This document shows, piece by piece, positions 11,561 through 23,873 of a stretch of 64,000 nucleotides of DNA. Origin of the DNA: Mikania micrantha (lineage: Eukaryota; Streptophyta; Magnoliopsida; Asterales; Asteraceae). The stretch's first letter is position 1; each line of letters opens with the position of its first letter. Where the stretch lies: NCBI GenBank assembly GCA_009363875.1, contig CM018682.1:55574031-55638030 (forward strand), given 5' to 3'. The position numbers were made by a program, and so were the translations under genes. The notes beneath the pieces were generated by a model that saw nothing but the letters and a program-made list of their open reading frames with translations, was not told where the DNA came from and did not search any database.

Positions 11561-14500
11561 GTGGTCACTGGTACATCTCTCTTACATGACTTTTATGCAT
11601 CTATTCTATTTGACACTGGTGCGGATCAGAGTTTTATATCTACCGATTTTGCATGCCAACTAGATTTTATAGAGGAACAGTTAGATTCCCCTTACATCAT
11701 AGAAGTAGCTAATGGGAAACAGATCATAGTTAGCACAGTATACAGAAACTACCCATTGACTCTTAATGGTCATACATTTACCATCGACTTGATACCGATA
11801 GAGTTGGGTAGTTTCGACATCATCTTTGGAATGGATTGGCTATCTCTTAATCGAGTGGAAGTCATCTGTTCTGAAAACCTGCTTCGAGTTCCAGTGACGA
11901 ATGATCGTGTATTGGAGGTCAGAGGGGATCAAGCAAAATGAAGTGTCAAAATCATTTCTTGCATAAAGGCGCGTAAGTGTCTACAGAAGCAGTGCGTAGC
12001 TTTTCTGGCTCTTGTGGTGGAAAAAGAGAAGGACAAGAAGAAGATTCAAGATGTGCCGATAGTGAAAGAATATCCAGAAGTATTTCCTGAAGACCTACCA
12101 GGTTTGCCACCTGCGCGAACGGTAGAGTTCCATATTGACTTAGTTCCTGGAGAAACTCCTATTGCTAAATCTCCTTACAGGTTAGCACCTTCATAGATGC
12201 AGGAATTGTCAAACCAACTACAGGAGCTACTTGATAAAGGTTTCATTAGACCGAGCCACTCACCTTGGGGAGCTCCGGTTTTGTTCGTGAAGAAGAAAGA
12301 TGGATCATTTCAGATGTGCATAGACTACCGAGAGCTGAACAAGCTAATCATCAAGAATCGATATCCATTGCCGAGGATTGATGATTTGTTTGACCAACTA
12401 CAAGGAGCACAGTATTTCTCAAAGATTGATTTGCGGTCTCGATATAATCAACTCAGAGTTCAAGACGAAGACATACCGAAGACGGCATTCCGAACCAGAT
12501 ATGGGCATTATGAGTTTATGGTGATGCCTTTCGGATTAACGAATGCATCCGCGGTTTTCATGGACCTCATGAACCGATTGTGCAAGACGTATCTGGATCA
12601 GTTTGTCATTGTCTTCATTGATGACATACTGATTTATTCTAAGAGCAAAGCTGAACACGAGCAACATCTCTGGAAAATCTTGGAGCTGTTGAAGGAAGAT
12701 AAACTCTATGCCAAATTCTCTAAGTGTGAATATTGGATAAGAGAAGTTCAATTTCTGGGTCATGTAGTCAACAGTGAGAGAATACATGTAGATCCTGCCA
12801 AGATTGAAGCCATCAAGAACTGGGATACTCTGAAGACACCGACAGAGATACGGCCTTTTCTGGGATTGGCAGGTTATTATAGAAGGTTTATCTCAAACTT
12901 TTCTAAGATAGCTTTGCCTCTCACCAAGCTAACTCAGAAAAGTGAACCATTTGTTTGGGAGCATAAATAAGAAGATGCTTTCCAAACATTGAAGCAGAAA
13001 TTTTGTGATGCTACAATCTTATCTCTCCCAGAAGGCTGTGATGACTTTGTAGTGTATTGTGATGCCTCCCACCAGGGACTTGGTTGCGTACTAATGCAAC
13101 GGGACAAAGTTATCACGTATGCATCAAGACAGTTGATGATTTATGAGAAGAACTACACTACTCATGATCTAGAACTGGGAGCTGTAATTTTCGCACTGAA
13201 GATCTGGAGACATTACTTATATGGCACCAAGTGTACCATATTTACTAATCACAAGAGTCTGCAGCATATCTTTGATCAGAAGGAACTCAACATGCGACAA
13301 TGACTTTGGGTTGAGCTTCTGAATGATTACGATTGCGTGATCAAGTACCATCCGGGTAAGGCAAATGTAGTAGCTGATGCCTTGCGCCGGAAGGAAGGCG
13401 TCAAACCCTTGCGCATCAGAGCAATGGGAATGACTGAGCAGACAAGCTTACGCGACAAGATTATTCAGGCACAGTAAGAATCAGTTGAGAGAGGAAATCT
13501 GAAGAAAGAACTTGACTTTGGTGCAAAGAAACAATTTGAAACAAAGCCTGATGGAGTTATCTATTACCAGGATTGTATGTGGATTCCTACGGTAGACGAA
13601 TTGGGAAGACTCATCTTCGATGAAGCGCACAAGACCAAGTACTCTGTGCATCCAGGCATTGATAAAATGTACCAAGACTTACGGGGATTTTATTGGTGGC
13701 CGTGAATGAAGAAAGACAGAGCCGAGTATGTAGGTCGATGCCTTACGTGTGCAAAAGTGAAGGTGGAACACCAGAAGCCGTCAGGTTTACTGGAACAGCC
13801 TGAGACTCCGCTCTAGAAGTAGGAACAAATAGCTACGGACTTCATTACCAAGCTACCCCGCACTTCCAGTTGTCATGATAAGATTTGGGTTATCATTGAT
13901 CGTTTGACAAAATCTGCTCATTTCTTGCCTATGCGTGAGACCTTCACGATGGATAAACTGGCAAGATTATACATCAACGAGATAGTGGTATGTCACGGTG
14001 TACCATTGTCTATCATTTCAGATAGAGACAGCAGATTCACATCAAGGTTCTGGCAATCATTACAGAAATCTCTAGGGACGCACTTAAATCTGAGTACAGC
14101 TTACCATCCACAAAAGGACGGTCAAAGCGAACGTACGATACAGACCCTGGAGGACATGTTGAGAACCTGTGTGTTAGATTTCGGTGGGAATTGGGATTCT
14201 CATTTTCCACTGATTGAATTCTCCTACAACAACAGTTACCATAGTAGCTTCGGATGCGCACCATTCGAGGCTTTGTATGGTCGAAAATGTCGATCACCGA
14301 TCTGTTGGACCGAAGTGGGAGATAATCGTATAACTGGGCCAGAACTCACAAGATTCCTCAGATTCAACAACAGTTGCTAGCAACAAGGAGCAGACAACAG
14401 AGCTATGCCGACAAACGGCGCAAGCCGTTGGAATTTCAAGTGGGAAACCGTGTCATGTTAAAGGTATCCCCATGGAAAGGTGTAGTACGTTTTGGAAAGA

Positions 14501-14886
14501 AAGGCAAGTTAGCACCACGATACATGGGACCGTTCAAGATCATTGAACGTATTGGTTCTGTAGCGTATAGACTGAGGTTACCAGATGAACTCAGTGGTGT
14601 GCATGACGTGTTTCACATTTCAAACTTGAAGAAATGCCTTGCTGACGAATCACTCGTCATACCGATCGAAGAAATTCAAGTGGACGAGCAATTACACTTT
14701 ATCGAAGAACCTTTGGAGATTATGGATCGCAAGGTTAAACAACTAAGGCGAAGCCGTATTCTGATTGTCAAGGTTCGTTGGAATTGAAGGCTCGGGCCCG
14801 AGTTTACTTCGGAACGCGAAGATCACATGAAGTCCAAGTATCCCCAACTGTTTTCAGAGAAAGCCGTACCTGATAACGATTCTTAA
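11561..14886 (+). pseudogene. pol: Element B pol: complete domain set with about eight stops
   Basis: The domain order is protease (FDTGADQSF, about 11610), RT (about 12110-12900, catalytic FIDDILIYSK near 12620), RNase H (about 13030-13300), integrase with HHCC (about 13620-13770) and DDE core (about 13850-14170), then the chromodomain-like tail to TAA at 14884-14886. Most of it shares one frame, broken by TGA 11939, TAG 12194, TAA 12968, TGA 13301, TAA 13475, TGA 13703, and TAG 13814 and 13820, with one shift near 14350. Conserved Trp, Arg and Gln codons have mostly become stops by C-to-T or G-to-A change, as expected for methylated DNA. Catalytic residues survive, so decay is mostly by nonsense. 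Confidence 0.92.
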
Positions 14887-14920
14887 ATTTCGGGAAGAAA
14901 TTTCTCTAACAAGGGGAGAC
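14885..14920 (+). promoter_or_regulatory. PPT and adjoining palindrome of element B
   Basis: AAATTTCG...AGAAATTT (14885-14903) is an imperfect inverted repeat overlapping the pol stop. The polypurine tract AAGGGGAGAC (14911-14920) directly abuts the 3' LTR. The same pair occurs in elements C and D. Confidence 0.85.
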
Positions 14921-16385
14921 TGTAACATCAGTGCCAGAAATGTAACCAGAACAGTGATCTCTACAGTAACATGAACAGTAAATCAGGTACAGGTTTCAGT
15001 TGTTGTTCATATATCATTATCATATCATGTTATCATAGAATAGATTCAGAATCATTTCAGAAACAGAACTCAGAATTATGGTTCATCAGTCAGATAATTA
15101 CCTGGTAATACAGAACCATCATGTGATTGTTAGTTACGATTCCATTATGTATAAACGTAAGGCTTTACAGAATAAAACAACAACGGATGTCATTTTGTGA
15201 ACGCTAAATCGACGGATTTTTTGTATAGGTGACGATCTGTACGAATATATCAGAAATTTTAACGTTCTGAATGATGTCCAATATTTATAAAACCACATTG
15301 AAAAGTGTAGTTATCATCGTATTCGTACATGTGACGATTCGAACGAATACGCGCGACAACTGTACGATTCGATTTAAACAGTAAATTTAATATTTCAGAA
15401 AATTTAAATAAACGGAAGATACTTAGTTAATTTACTAGGAATTACCACCTAAAATAAATTTGTAAACTTTGCTTTTAAAACCGAGACGTTCGTTTCGGAA
15501 ACGAAACGAAACGAAACCGACGCTTTTACGCGAAACCGAGGGAAACCGAACGAACCCGAACATAACAAGGTATTTTAAGATCATTTATGATAGCATTTAA
15601 TGCCATTATCTCCTCCCACCAACCAGCCATTTCACCCCAAACTCGAGCTCTCTCTGCATTCTCTCTCTAGAACCTCAAGCCATATCTCTCTCGTATCTTC
15701 ACAAAATCAAGTGTTCTTGGTGTCAAAACGACCACTATCACTTGTAGAACACGAAAGTATAGCAGATCTAAGATTTTAACGGACCTATTTGAGGTAAATC
15801 CAAGAATTCTTTTCGGTTTTAGGGTTTTTGAGACCCTTTGGATCGGCCCATCATCTAGCCGGTTATACACCATTCTAACCCATAGGATTCACACTAGATC
15901 ACCTTAGAATAGTGTAGGAACAAGCCTTACTTTGTTCCCTAGTCAATTAGCTAGAAAAACATGGGCAGCACACACCAGGCCACGGCGGCCAAATGGCACA
16001 CATCAGGTGGCCGAATGGCCCCTAGCCGAAGCAGCAGCTACTTCGCCCGAAAGGCTCCAGACCGAAGCAGCTCCCAGTCGGTCGGCCCAACTCCCAGTCG
16101 GTCAGCCCAGCCTCATTCTGTTGGCCCAGCTCCTTCGGCCCATGTCCCATTCGGTTGAACTGGTTCGGAACAAGCCATACGGCCAAGGCCTCACACAGTT
16201 GAGCCCTCTTTCGGCCATGCTGGTTCGGCCAACTCTCTTTCGCACCTAGCTCTCACTCGGCCAATAGTTTCATTCACACATTTAGCCTCATACGGTTGTG
16301 GGGTTGGGTAGCTTATCTGCGTGACCTTGTACATGGGTTGAGTCGGCCCATCCTTACATGCATGGTGTGTGTGTGTGTGCATGGG
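14921..16385 (+). repeat. 3' LTR of element B, first part
   Basis: It starts TGTAACATCAGTGCC right after the polypurine tract and is interrupted at 16385 by solo LTR E, resuming at 44298 after the ATGGG duplication. It holds the shared U3 block TGACGATTCGAACGAATACG (about 15332-15351), a CT-rich leader (15600-15700) and a GGCCGAA/TCGGCC-rich array (15985-16270). Total LTR length with the second part is about 4,210 bp. Confidence 0.9.
15331..15355 (+). promoter_or_regulatory. Shared U3 module in LTR B
   Basis: TGACGATTCGAACGAATACG with a CGCG extension recurs with at most a few changes in LTR H (56537-56561) and LTR I (55565-55590), always upstream of the TATA/leader region. It contains TGACG and a TTCGAA palindrome. 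A transcription-factor site is inferred. Confidence 0.5.
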
Positions 16386-16841
16386 TGTCAAACCCCGAGC
16401 CGGCGGGACGGATCGACTTCCCCGCCGGGCGGAAGGTTCTTGGGGCGCGATATCATGAGTGATAATCGTGATGATCAGATTGTTTACATAGCATCAATAT
16501 TGAGAATAACTAAAGCACAATACAATATTAAACTAGGATTACAAAGTTAAATTACAATATCAATGTTGGATAATTTAACTAAGTAAACCTATCCAAAAGA
16601 ATCAGGTGTTTTCTATCTTGTATCGGTACAAGATATCAAAATAGCTTCACAGCGTTCATCAAAATATGTGCTTTTCAAAATATACTAGGTCCTCTAACTG
16701 GGCATCCTAGTATGCATTCCTTAGCCTTAGCTTATTCATGTACGTCACCTGAGAAAGCATGTAAGAAAACAAAGTCAACACAATGGTTGGTGAGTTCATA
16801 TAGTTTTAGTATTTGAAAAAAATAGTTTTGCAACCTCTTCG

Positions 16842-17330
16842 GTAAAACCTTAACCTCATTAACATCACCTGTATCATCCAGCTCGGTATGCTTATATATA
16901 GGGCATACCCCTGAGTCAAGCCTACAACCCGCCCAGACGCCATCCCACCACATACTAAACCACATAGGACATTGTTGTTAATGATAATTAAGCATTTTAC
17001 CTAGCATTCAATTCCCATCATAGTTTCAAGCATCATGTTTAGAAGTTTAAGTTATCTACCCAATAGCATTCCTAAATCCCTTTGGTAACAACCTTAATCT
17101 CATTAACATCACATGTATCATCCAGCTCGGTATGTTTATATATAGGGCATACCCCTGAGTCGAGCCTACAACCCGCCCAGACACCATCCCACCACATACT
17201 AAGCCACATAGGACATTGCTGTTAATGATAATTAAGCATTTTACCTACCATTCAATTCCCATCATAGCTTTAAGTGTTCTGATCATAAGTTTCAACACCC
17301 ACATAGTAGCATTTGAGTATCAAGTTTTGA
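16842..17330 (-). repeat. 244-bp tandem duplication inside LTR E
   Basis: Two copies offset by about 244 bp (for example GCTCGGTATG at 16881 and 17125) are about 90% alike. Each holds the TATATATAGGGCATACC block and the CCCACCACATACT block conserved in other LTRs. LTR B has an unrelated 211-bp duplication of the same block. Confidence 0.85.
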
Positions 17331-17490
17331 GAATTACCATTATGGACAGCTGGACACCCTAAGGAACTCAGCATCCATCCATAACGGAACTAAATACGAC
17401 TCGCGACGTGTTTTGATAGAGGAATCATCAAGATGATACAAAGTTAGCTAGAAGAAACCAAAATCATTCTATTCGCTCATCATAACCATG

Positions 17491-17684
17491 GATGAATCAA
17501 GAAGAACACTGAATGACTAGTAGGTCTTGACCACTGTCAGGATGCGGCGGCCAATTAGTCTGTCTTACATGATTTTTGACAAAGAAGAGAACTGTTGACT
17601 AGTAGGGCTTGACCAATGTCAAGACGCGATGGCCAACAGTCTGCCTTACGATGTCCGACAACGAAGAACACTGATGACTAGTAG
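17491..17684 (-). repeat. Tandem ~90-bp units, target of element C
   Basis: Units around GACTAGTAGGGCTTGACCA recur at about 17516, 17596 and 17676; the last is split by element C and resumes at 29853, with a further diverged unit near 29945-30000. The AGTAG target duplication lies within the unit. Confidence 0.8.
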
Positions 17685-18008
17685 TGTCACACCCCTGCGT
17701 CGCGTGCGGAATCAACGGCGCGGTGACGTATGAACAGTTGAATCATGCACAAGTATTGAATAAGAACAACCACAATGGATTACTACATTTCATAATGTTT
17801 AGACTGTTGTTTAGTTACAGACAATCTATCGACCAAAAGAAAGACAACTACAGACCCAAAATATAGTTTACAAAATAAGACTTCAAACAAGACAAGTAAA
17901 CAATCAGGATTTAGTGTGTTTCTAATCCATCCTAGCATGTTTCTTCATCTTGTTCTATCTTAGTATGGTCTCCTTAGTTGTCTCTGAAAATGTCTTAAAC
18001 CTGATTAC

Positions 18009-19027
18009 CTGAAACACGTGAAAAATAACTGTCAACTACAGACGTAGTTGGTGAGAACAATAGGTTTAATCATTTGTAAACATGAGTTATATGATATAAG
18101 GCATAGGTAAGTTAAAGCATCATAAGATTCACACGGATGAGCTGCAACCCAAACTAACATCAAGTAAGAAAATGAGTGTAAACAGTCCAATCACTGTTCG
18201 CATGAAAGCCAACATATAATATCAAGTCCCAAAACACGTTTGGAGTTAGATAATACATCAGCAGTTTTGATAACCATATGACACCAGACCTGCAGTTGGC
18301 TTTTAAAAGCAAATTTAAAAGCCAACTCCATCCTGGATAAGAAAACAATGACACCAGACCTACAGTTAGCTTTTAAAACAAATTTAAAAGCTAACTCCAT
18401 CCTGGATAAGAAACAATGTGTCCGCTTTCCCTTGTTGTGATCACCCAGTACTAACGCTAAATGAATGTGATACTTGATGCTTTTACAAGTTTGTTTACAA
18501 CAATAGACACCATGTTCTGAATCTTACTTTAACCGGATGTGTTAATGCCTTATTTGATAACATGAATTGAAAAGCCTGGATTTAATTCCACGAATTAAAT
18601 CCTTTGTTTTGAATACCATGAAATGAACCACTTGATTTGAATACCATAATGTGAACGACTTGATTTGAATACCATGATGTGATGACCTTGTGTAATAACA
18701 AGGTTTATAACAAAAGAGTTTGTAAAATCCTTTATCTAAAAGTGTTTATCCTTCATAAATACATTTGAGTAAATCAGTTATAAAACAGTTCAAAGATCCC
18801 TTATAAAACCTTTTTAATGAAAAGAGTTTAGTAATTGACAAGTAAATTAAAACAGTTGACAATTTCCTTAAACAATTGATGAATCCCTTGGATTCGTAAG
18901 ATGAACATGTAATGTTTATGTAATACACATAACTTGTGTAATGAAACAAGATTGAAATAGCGGTTTTGATCACGTGTTCCACCCCAAAACAGTTATAAAA
19001 CAGTAAAAGAGGGGCTAGAGTTCTCAC
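18009..19027 (-). other. Putative LTR-embedded intron (LTR C)
   Basis: In element sense the donor GACAG|GTGAGAACTC is followed by AGCCCC and GGGGTG arms, and the acceptor is CACGTGTTTCAG (ending at 18009). It would be 1,019 bp. The acceptor is missing from the 5' LTR copy, which ends inside this interval. Splicing is inferred. Confidence 0.4.
18283..18415. repeat. 68-bp direct repeats with inner palindrome in LTR C
   Basis: Two copies start TGACACCAGACCT (about 18280 and 18349). Each contains an imperfect palindrome pairing GTTGGCTTTTAAA with TTTAAAAGCCAAC. The same pair is in the other LTR at about 26747-26882. Confidence 0.85.
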
Positions 19028-20731
19028 CTGTCTGCAGTAGACTCTGAACTAAACAGTTAGCAAGTAGCAAAACAGGACTTCTAATTGTTTCCTATAACAT
19101 TGTAATCATACATAAGATATAGGATTTATAATTGTATAACTTTGATTCATTGATTGACTTGGGTTCTCATGATTTGATTATTGTGAAAACTTGAAAGTTA
19201 TGAATTGAATCACTTGATTGATCATGGGTCCAAGAAACGAATGTGAAATGTTTCTTTGTGCATAAATCTTATGCACAAAATGATAATTGTTTGAGAATTT
19301 GATAGCCATTGATTACCATGTTTTGTGAAAAGATGTTCCAATTGATTAAGTCCTGTGATTGTGACTTGATCCATGATTAAATTAAGTTGTGACTTAAACC
19401 ATATAAGATCAAATTACAATCACTTTGAGTTGTGACCAACGATGGGCCTTAAGTCCATAAAATCATGGTGGACTTAACCAAAGGCCATGGGTCATTCACA
19501 TTACAATGGGCCAATTGAATGAGGTGTTGGGCCCAGTGAATGGGATGTTGGCCCAACAGCTTGTATATAGGCCTCGTAACGCGTCCAAGCTAATATCGAG
19601 CTAATTGAGATCATAACAAGTCGTATGGGCTTGGATTGGGCCTAAGGGATTTGAGTTGATCAACCAAGGTATAGGTAGGCCATATAAGGTTCCAAAGTGA
19701 TATTGGGCCTATTAAAGGCCTTAATGGGCCAAGCTATTTCAATTTGGGCTTGCTTTATATCTATGGGCCACTTGCTAATGGAATTGGGCCGATTACCCTT
19801 GAATTGGGCCGAAAGAGGTTATGGCCTCCAACTTGGGCAGCGAACCTACCATGGTTCCATCATTAGGTTCGGCTTATAGGATGTGCATTCAAGGTTCGTA
19901 GATGCATGCAACAAAAGGGTTCGGTTGATCCTGATGTAAAAGGGTTCGGCATTCAATGGGTCGAACCTAGGGTTCGCTGCATGCATACTAAGGTTCGTGG
20001 CATCCTTATAAGTTCGCTAAGGTTCGGTAACAGCTCGTGGAACTCCTAGGGTTCGTCTGGTTAAGATCAACGAACCATAGGTTCGTTATGATTGCAGGGT
20101 TCGCGGCATGCATGTGAGATTTGTTGTAGGTTCGTAGGCTACTTTAGGGTTCGGCTGATTGAATCCAACGAACCATGCAGGCCCGTGAAGGTTTGTCATA
20201 GACCAGAGGTTCGTGATGGTTCATGAAACACCTCAGGGTTCGGCCAGCAGCAGGTTAGGGTTCGGCAGCCACCAAATGGTTCGGTACACAGCAGAAGAGG
20301 GTTCGGCTGCCACCTACCCAACGAACCTGTCGAGCTGCACTCTCACCATCATCAAATCTCTTGATCCAGATCACGAACTCATCTATTATGACTTCAAGGA
20401 ATATAACTATAGGTGCGAAAATGGGATTGAGGTGCTAGAACCGGCTAAGTATCGGCTTTCCACCACAAACACACACACAAAACCCTATTTTCCGAAACTT
20501 CACGCTTCATTACCTCGAGATTGGCTGGATGAATCTGCGAAAATCTTGTACTTTCGTGTAGAGAATGTTGAGAGCTACGCGTGGACACCAAGAATGACGA
20601 AATCCGTTGAGAAACGAGTGAGATACGAACGATTAAAGTTTGGTTTTCTAGAGAGAGAGAGGGTAGACGAACTTGTAGAGAGAGAAAGGGTTGTTGGTTG
20701 AATTTATGAGCATTTAAGCCTTGTCCAAGGC

Positions 20732-20738
20732 TTTTATA
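20732..20738 (-). promoter_or_regulatory. TATA box of LTR C (3' copy)
   Basis: TATAAAA on the minus strand lies about 110 bp downstream of the shared TTTACAATTTTGAAACTCAT motif and just after a CpG-rich block (GTTACGTTCCGGAAACGCG-like). The 5' LTR copy is at 29199-29205. Confidence 0.65.
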
Positions 20739-21380
20739 GTCCGGGTGGTATTCGGGTCCGTTTCGGTCGCTCGGTTCGCGTTTCCGGAACGTAACGCGTA
20801 TTTTACGCGGTTTTAAAAATAAAAGAATTGTTAAACTCATTTAAATGATGAGTTTCAAAATTGTAAAAATATAAAATAATTAAAATAATTATTTTTACTC
20901 TTCGTGTGTTGCCGGATCGTTAAACATTCACAATTACGTGTATACCCGCAATCGCGTACGTTTTCCGATCGTATTAAAAATTTAAAGTCGTTTAATCATA
21001 ATTATAAGTTCAACATTCGTATCATTATGGATCGTCACCCATAACTATACTCAGTCTCGCTTACGTGTTACGATTCTTGTTGAATTAATTGTCATAATAT
21101 TCGTCTTGACACTACGCACCAACACTATCCTGTTACACCGAACGCATTATATATATAGGGCTCACTCTCGCTGCCCACCACTGTTTCGATATAACACGAT
21201 ACTGTTCTTGTCTAGTGAACTCGACTGTAAATAAATAATACATACTTGTTTATGAACACTAAGATCCTGTAACACACAAACACACATCATGAACATATGA
21301 AGCACATTGATTAACTGCAAATGGACAGATACTGTTCTAACACTGTTTACAACTACATGACTAAATGTACAAATGTTACA

Positions 21381-21415
21381 GTCTCCCCTAGTTAAGGGAA
21401 TTTCGTCCCGAAATT
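21381..21415 (-). promoter_or_regulatory. PPT and palindrome of element C
   Basis: In element sense the palindrome AATTTCGGGACGAAATT (21399-21415) and the tract TAGGGGAGAC (21381-21390) directly abut the 3' LTR. Confidence 0.9.
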
Positions 21416-23873
21416 AACTAGCCGAAGATACTGTAAAAAGATGAGGGTACTTAAGCTTCATCTGGTCTTCACGTTCCCAGGTGAACTCAGCACCGCGTTT
21501 GCCCTCCCATCGTACTTTCACGATCGGGATACGGCTGCGTTTAAGTTTCTTGACCCCATGATCCATGATCTCAACTGGACGTTCAATGAATTGCATGTTG
21601 TTCTGAATCTGTATGTCTTCCAGTGGAATCTGAACATCATGATCTGCCAAGCATTTCTTAAGATTCGATACATGAAAAGTATCGTGAACATTGCTTAGCT
21701 CCACTGGAAGTTTGAGTTTGTAGGCTACGGGACCAATCCGTTCCAGGATCTCAAAAGGTCCAACGTACCTTGGTGCAAGTTTCCCTTTCTTCCCGAATCG
21801 GACAACGCCTTTCCATGGAGAAACTTTGAGTAAGACTCGGTCACCAACTTGAAACTCAAGCGGTTTCCGACGTCGATCAGCATAACTCTTCTGCCGATCT
21901 CGTGCGGCCTTAAGCCGTGACTGAATGATTGTGATCTTGTCTGATGTTTCCTGAATGAGTTTTGGTCCTACGACCTGGGAGTCACCAATCTCGGTCCAAC
22001 AGACCGGTGATCGGCACTTTCTACCATATAGAGCCTCGAATGGTGCACATTGAATGCTCGTATGATAGCTATTGTTATATGAAAACTCAATGAGTGGGAG
22101 ATGAGTGTCCCAACTTCCACCGAAGTCAATGACACAAGAACGAAGCATGTCTTCGAGTGTTTGGATAGTCCTTTCGCTTTGACCATCGGTTTGGGGATGA
22201 TACACCGTGCTAAGATTAACACGCGTTCCCAAAGCCTTTTGCAATGATTGCCAAAAGCGAGAAGTGAAACGACTATCACGATCAGAAATGATTGATGTTG
22301 GTGTACCATGACGTGCAATGATTTCATTGATGTACAATGTGGATAATTTCTCCATCTTGTAATCCTCTCGGATCGGGAGAAAATGAGCAGATTTGGTGAG
22401 TCGATCAACGATCACCCAAATCGAATCGTAACCTCGCGGAGTTCTCGGCAACTTTGTTATGAAATCCATGGAAATTTGCTCCCATTTCCATTGAGGAATT
22501 TCAGGTTGCTGCAGAAGTCCCGAAGGCTTTTGATGTTCTGCTTTGACTTTTGAACAAGTAAGACATTTTCCCACATACAGTGCTATGTCTTTCTTCATTC
22601 CCGGCCACCAGTAAGATGTCCTCAAGTCCTGATACATCTTATCGGCTCCAGGATGAACTGAGTATCGCGACTTATGAGCCTCATCACAGATGAGTGTGCG
22701 CAATTCTTCAGACTTTGGAATCCAAATGCGGCCGTTGAGATATAACACCCCATCAGATCGGGGTTCTAGTTTCTTCTGGATGCCACAATCCAGGTCTGTC
22801 TTGAGTTGATTATCTGTTACTACTTGTTGTTGTGCAATACGAATCAAGTCTTTCAAATTTGGCTGTGTGTTGATCTCCATGGCTCTTACACGAATCGGTT
22901 TGACTGGTTCCTTGCGACTAAGAGCATCCGCTACCACATTGGCTTTACCCGGATGGTAACGAATCTCACAGTCGTAATCAGTTAGAAGTTCAACCCAACG
23001 TCGTTGTCTCATGTTGAGTTCTTTCTGATTGAGAATGTGTTGTAGGCTCTTGTGGTCTGTATAGATGACACATTTAGTACCATACAGGTAGTGTCTCCAA
23101 ATCTTCAATGCAAAGACCACAGCCCCTAACTCAAGGTCATGAGTAGTGTAATTCTTCTCGTGAACCTTAAGTTGTCTTGAAGCATAAGCAATGACCTTGT
23201 CCCGTTGCATAAGTACACAATCGAGACCAAGGTTTGAAGCATCACAGTAGACAATGAAATCATCACTGCCTTCTGGAAGACTAAGGATAGGGGAGTTGCA
23301 TAACTTCTGTTTAAGAAGTTGAAGTGCATCTTCTTGTTTCTGTCCCCATATAAACGCTTGACTTTTCTGAGTCAAAGTGGTAAGTGGCAAGGCTATCTTA
23401 GAGAAGTTTGCAATGAATCTTCTGTAATAACCTGCCAAACCCAGAAATGAACGAATCTCTGTCGGAGTGGATGGGGTAGTCCAGTTCTTAATCGCCTCAA
23501 TCTTGGCTGGATCTACATGTATTCCATCCTTGTTTATAACATGTCCTAAGAAGTGAACTTCCTTTAGCCAAAACTCACATTTCGAGAATTTAGCATATAG
23601 TTGTTCAGTTCTTAGTAACTCTAAGACTTTCCTCAAATGATCCTCATGTTCTTGTTCTGACTTGGAATAAATCAGTATATCATCAATGAAGACAATAACA
23701 AACTGATCCAAGTATGGCCTGCAGACTCGATTCATCAAGTCCATGAACACTGCGGGTGCATTGGTCAGCCCAAATGGCATAACCACAAACTCATAGTGTC
23801 CATATCGAGTCCTAAATGCAATCTTTGGTATATCCTCATCATTTAATCTTAACTGATGATACCCGGATCGCAA
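21414..23873 (-). pseudogene. pol: Element C pol, second frame: RT palm to chromodomain-like tail
   Basis: This open frame of 819 codons continues the polyprotein after a frameshift; its first Met lies inside RT motif RSGYHQL and is not a real start. The RT catalytic box FIDDILIYS is at residues 62-70. RNase H (YCDASNLGLDCVLMQ, then TDHKSLQHI) spans about 205-290; an Asp replaces the usual Gly before CVLMQ. Integrase has HHCC (HPGADKMYQDL to CLTCSKVKAEH, about 395-440) and the DDE core with ISDRDSRF and TDGQSERT. The tail RSRIPIVKVRW to KYPHLF matches Tekay/Del chromodomain-like ends. These enzymes would copy and insert the element. Confidence 0.93.

Larger units (their letters stand above)
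16386..17684 (-). repeat. Solo LTR E, 3' third (element sense)
   Basis: It contains the CCGGCTCGGGGTTTGACA-type end, the acceptor TTTCTCAG|GTGACG (reverse, AG at 16750-16749), a 244-bp tandem duplication (about 16842-17330) each carrying CTATATATA and GTGGGATGG blocks, and roughly 90-bp tandem units from about 17490 to 17684, into which element C inserted. Confidence 0.85.
17685..21380 (-). repeat. 3' LTR of element C, full length (3,696 bp)
   Basis: It is bounded by TGTCACACCC and AATGTTACA and abuts the PPT at 21381. In element sense it holds a U3 with CTCTCGCTGCCCACC/TATATATAGGG (21150-21200), the motif TTTACAATTTTGAAACTCAT (about 20847-20867), TATA (20732-20738), a CCGAACC-rich array (about 19830-20310), a donor at 19028/19027 and an acceptor at 18009. 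Reading frames of 131-162 aa over 20213-20840 are not protein-like. Confidence 0.92.

Noticed and set aside
20213..20840. Frames of 162 codons (plus) and 131 codons (minus) present in both C LTRs
   Set aside because: They lie over the TATA box and CGAACC array of the LTR, show no protein-like pattern, and recur at 28680-29307 only because the LTR is duplicated.
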